From: Lutraria lutraria
Taxonomy: Eukaryota > Mollusca > Bivalvia > Venerida > Mactridae
Direction of reading: 5' to 3'
Length of the DNA stretch: 64,000 bases
Assembly: GCA_964023205.1 (NCBI GenBank)
Contig: OZ026842.1
Span: forward strand, 8,339,407-8,403,406
In this document: one piece after another, positions 61,806 through 64,000 of the stretch
Position numbering within the stretch: position 1 is the stretch's first letter
How the letters are laid out: every line of letters starts with the position of its first letter
The notes under the pieces: model-generated
The model's input: the letters and a program-made list of their open reading frames with translations, nothing else
Databases searched by the model: none
What the model was told of the DNA's origin: nothing
Made by a program: the position numbers and the translations under genes

Positions 61806-64000
61806 TAGCGGCGTAACTATGATGCCGCGAGAGTGTTTTTTGCGACTTCTCCTTCAAAAACAGTTTCCTAAGCTTGTAGAACGTGATTCTGATACATTTC
61901 TGAGTGATTGGGTATCAAATATTCAGGGTGGCAAAAAACTAAGTTTTCGACGAAATTGCGTACCTACGATAAAGTGATTTTTTTGCGACTTTTTCCATCC
62001 AAAATAGTTTCTAATGCTTATAGAACGTGATTCTGATGCATTTCTGGGCGATTGGGGTATAAAATTCAAGGCCGCTAGGCCGCTGAAAACGTGAAGTTGG
62101 CGGCCTAGCGGCCTAGCGGCGTAACTATAAAAAAGTGATTTTTTGCGACTTTTTCCGTCCAAAATCGTTTCTAATGCATGTAGAATGTGATTCTGATACA
62201 TTTCTGAGTGATTGGGTGTTTAATATTTTGGGTCGGTGAAAAAACTAAGTTTTCGGCGAAATTTCATACCTACGTTAAAGTGATTTTTTGCGACTTTTTC
62301 CATCCAAAATAGTTTCTAATGCTTATAGAACGTGATTCTGATGCATTTCTGGGCGATTGGGAGTATAAAATTCTAGGCCGCTAGGCCGCTGAAAACGTGA
62401 AGTTGGCGGCCTAGCGGCGTAACTATGAAAAAGTGAATTTTTGCGACTTTTTCCGTCCAAAATCGTTTCTAATGCATGTAGAATGTGATTCTGATTCATT
62501 TCTGAGTGATTGGGTGTTTAATATTTTGGGTCGGTGAAAAAACTAAGTTTTCGGCGAAATTTCATACCTACGTTAAAGTGATTTTTTGCGACTTTTTCCA
62601 TCCAAAATAGTTTCTAATGCTTATAGAACGTGATTTTGATGCATTTCTGGGCGATTGGGGGTATAAAATTCTAGGCCGCTAGGCCGCTGAAAACGTGAAG
62701 TTGGCGGCCTAGCGGCGTAACTATGAAAAAGTGATTTTTTGCGACTTTTTCCGTCCAAAATCGTTTCTAACGCATGTAGAAGGTGATTCTGATACATTTC
62801 TGAGTGATTGGGTGTTTAATATTTTGGGTCGGTGAAAAAACTAAGTTTTCGGCGAAATTTCATACCTACGTTAAAGTGATTTTTTGCGACTTTTTCCATC
62901 CAAAATAGTTTCTAATGCTTATAGAACGTGATTTTGATGCATTTCTGGGCGATTGGGGGTATAAAATTCTAGGCCGCTAGGCCGCTGAAAACGTGAAGTT
63001 GGCGGCCTAGCGGCCTAGCGGCGTAACTATGAAAAAGTGATTTTTTGCGACTTTTTCCGTCCAAAATCGTTTCTAACGCATGTAGAATGTGATTCTGATA
63101 CATTTCTGAGTGATTGGGTGTTTAATATTTTGGGTCGGTGAAAAAACTAAGTTTTCGGCGAAAATTCATACCTACGTTAAAGTGATTTTTTGCGACTTTT
63201 TCCATCCAAAATAGTTTCTAATGCTTATAGTACGTGATTTTGATGCATTTCTGGGCGATTGGGGGTATAAAATTCTAGGCCGCTAGGCCGCTGAAAACGT
63301 GAAGTTGGCGGCCTAGCGGCCTAGCGGCGTTACTATGAAAAAGTGATTTTTTGCGACTTTTTCCGTCCAAAATCGTTTCTAACGCATGTAGAATGTGATT
63401 CTGATACATTTCTGAGTGATTGGGTGTTTAATATTTTGGGTCGGTGAAAAAACTAAGTTTTCGGCGAAATTTCATACCTACGTTAAAGTGATTTTTTGCG
63501 ACTTTTTCCATCCAAAATAGTTTCTAATGCTTATAGAACGTGATTTTGATGCATTTCTGGGCGATTGGGGGTATAAAATTCTAGGCCGCTAGGCCGCTGA
63601 AAACGTGAAGTTGGCGGCCTAGCGGCCTAGCGGCGTAACTATGAAAAAGTGATTTTTTGCGACTTTTTCCGTCCAAAATCGTTTCTAATGCATGTAGAAT
63701 GTGATTCTGATACATTTCTGAGTGATTGGGTGTTTAATATTTTGGGTCGGTGAAAAAACTAAGTTTTCGGCGAAATTTCATACCTATGTTAAAGTGATTT
63801 TTTGCGACTTTTTCCATCCAAAATAGTTTCTAATGCTTATAGAACGTGATTCTGATGCATTTCTGGGCGATTTGGAGTATAAAATTCTAGGCCGCTAGGC
63901 CGCTGAAAACGTGAAGTTGGCGGCCTAGCGGCCTAGCGGCGTAACTATGAAAAAGTGAATTTTTGCGACTTTTTCCGTCCAAAATCGTTTCTAATGCATG
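61800..64000 (-). repeat. 306-bp satellite array, right arm (inverted, runs off the window)
   Basis: The same satellite as at 54-56.8 kb in opposite orientation. Reference points (GTATAAAATT) fall at 62057, 62363, 62661, 62959, 63265, 63571 and 63877, with periods of 306 or 298. The same half-units and GC-rich hairpin are present. The array continues past the window end. Confidence 0.95.

Overview
This is a nuclear window from an invertebrate animal, most likely a marine bivalve mollusc. It is AT-rich and intron-bearing, with no operon-like coding and no bacterial or phage signatures. It is packed with tRNA-derived SINEs, short palindromic MITE-like elements, minisatellites and a complex satellite. 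Several families look like ones common in bivalve genomes, notably the element at about 28.36-29.46 kb that opens with a CTCACCAGAGCAC-type end. The phylum is inferred from repeat style, not from a marker gene.

One gene can be built with confidence. It lies on the minus strand at about 44.45-48.51 kb, with a possible further exon at 49.75-50.04 kb. Four exons have consensus splice sites and reading phases that join exactly. Together they encode the C-terminal 190 residues of a cysteine-rich protein that ends like a GPI-anchored protein: cysteines, then a small-residue omega-site region, then a hydrophobic tail and the stop. A polyadenylation signal follows 130 nt later. I do not recognise the family. 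Its introns hold SINEs, MITEs and a 60-bp minisatellite. A 16-bp minisatellite lies just upstream of the first certain exon.

Layout. 1-14 kb: unannotatable AT-rich DNA with scattered repeats, including a 31-bp perfect hairpin at 4.73 kb and two inverted copies of one dispersed repeat at the two ends. 14-27 kb: SINEs and three or more anchors that recur in the same order about 6.3-6.7 kb apart, which suggests an old tandem segmental duplication. There are a few weak exon candidates here. 27-34 kb: dense repeats, with SINEs, a 1.1-kb mollusc-type element carrying 164-bp internal repeats, and a decayed 15-bp minisatellite. 34-44 kb: mostly unassigned, with a CpG-rich patch at 36.3 kb, a perfect 31-bp inverted repeat at 38.4 kb and several MITEs. 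44-50 kb: the GPI-protein gene. 50-53.8 kb: a promoter-like cluster, hairpins and an irregular nine-unit motif array. 53.87 kb to the window end: a complex 306-bp satellite in two inverted arms around a spacer of about 4.4 kb. Each satellite unit is a dimer of two related half-units plus a GC-rich hairpin. The overall shape is that of a foldback-type element or a large inverted satellite duplication.

The two observations most worth following are the unrecognised GPI-anchored gene and the inverted-arm satellite structure. Most long open frames here are artefacts of tandem repeats or chance frames in AT-rich DNA.
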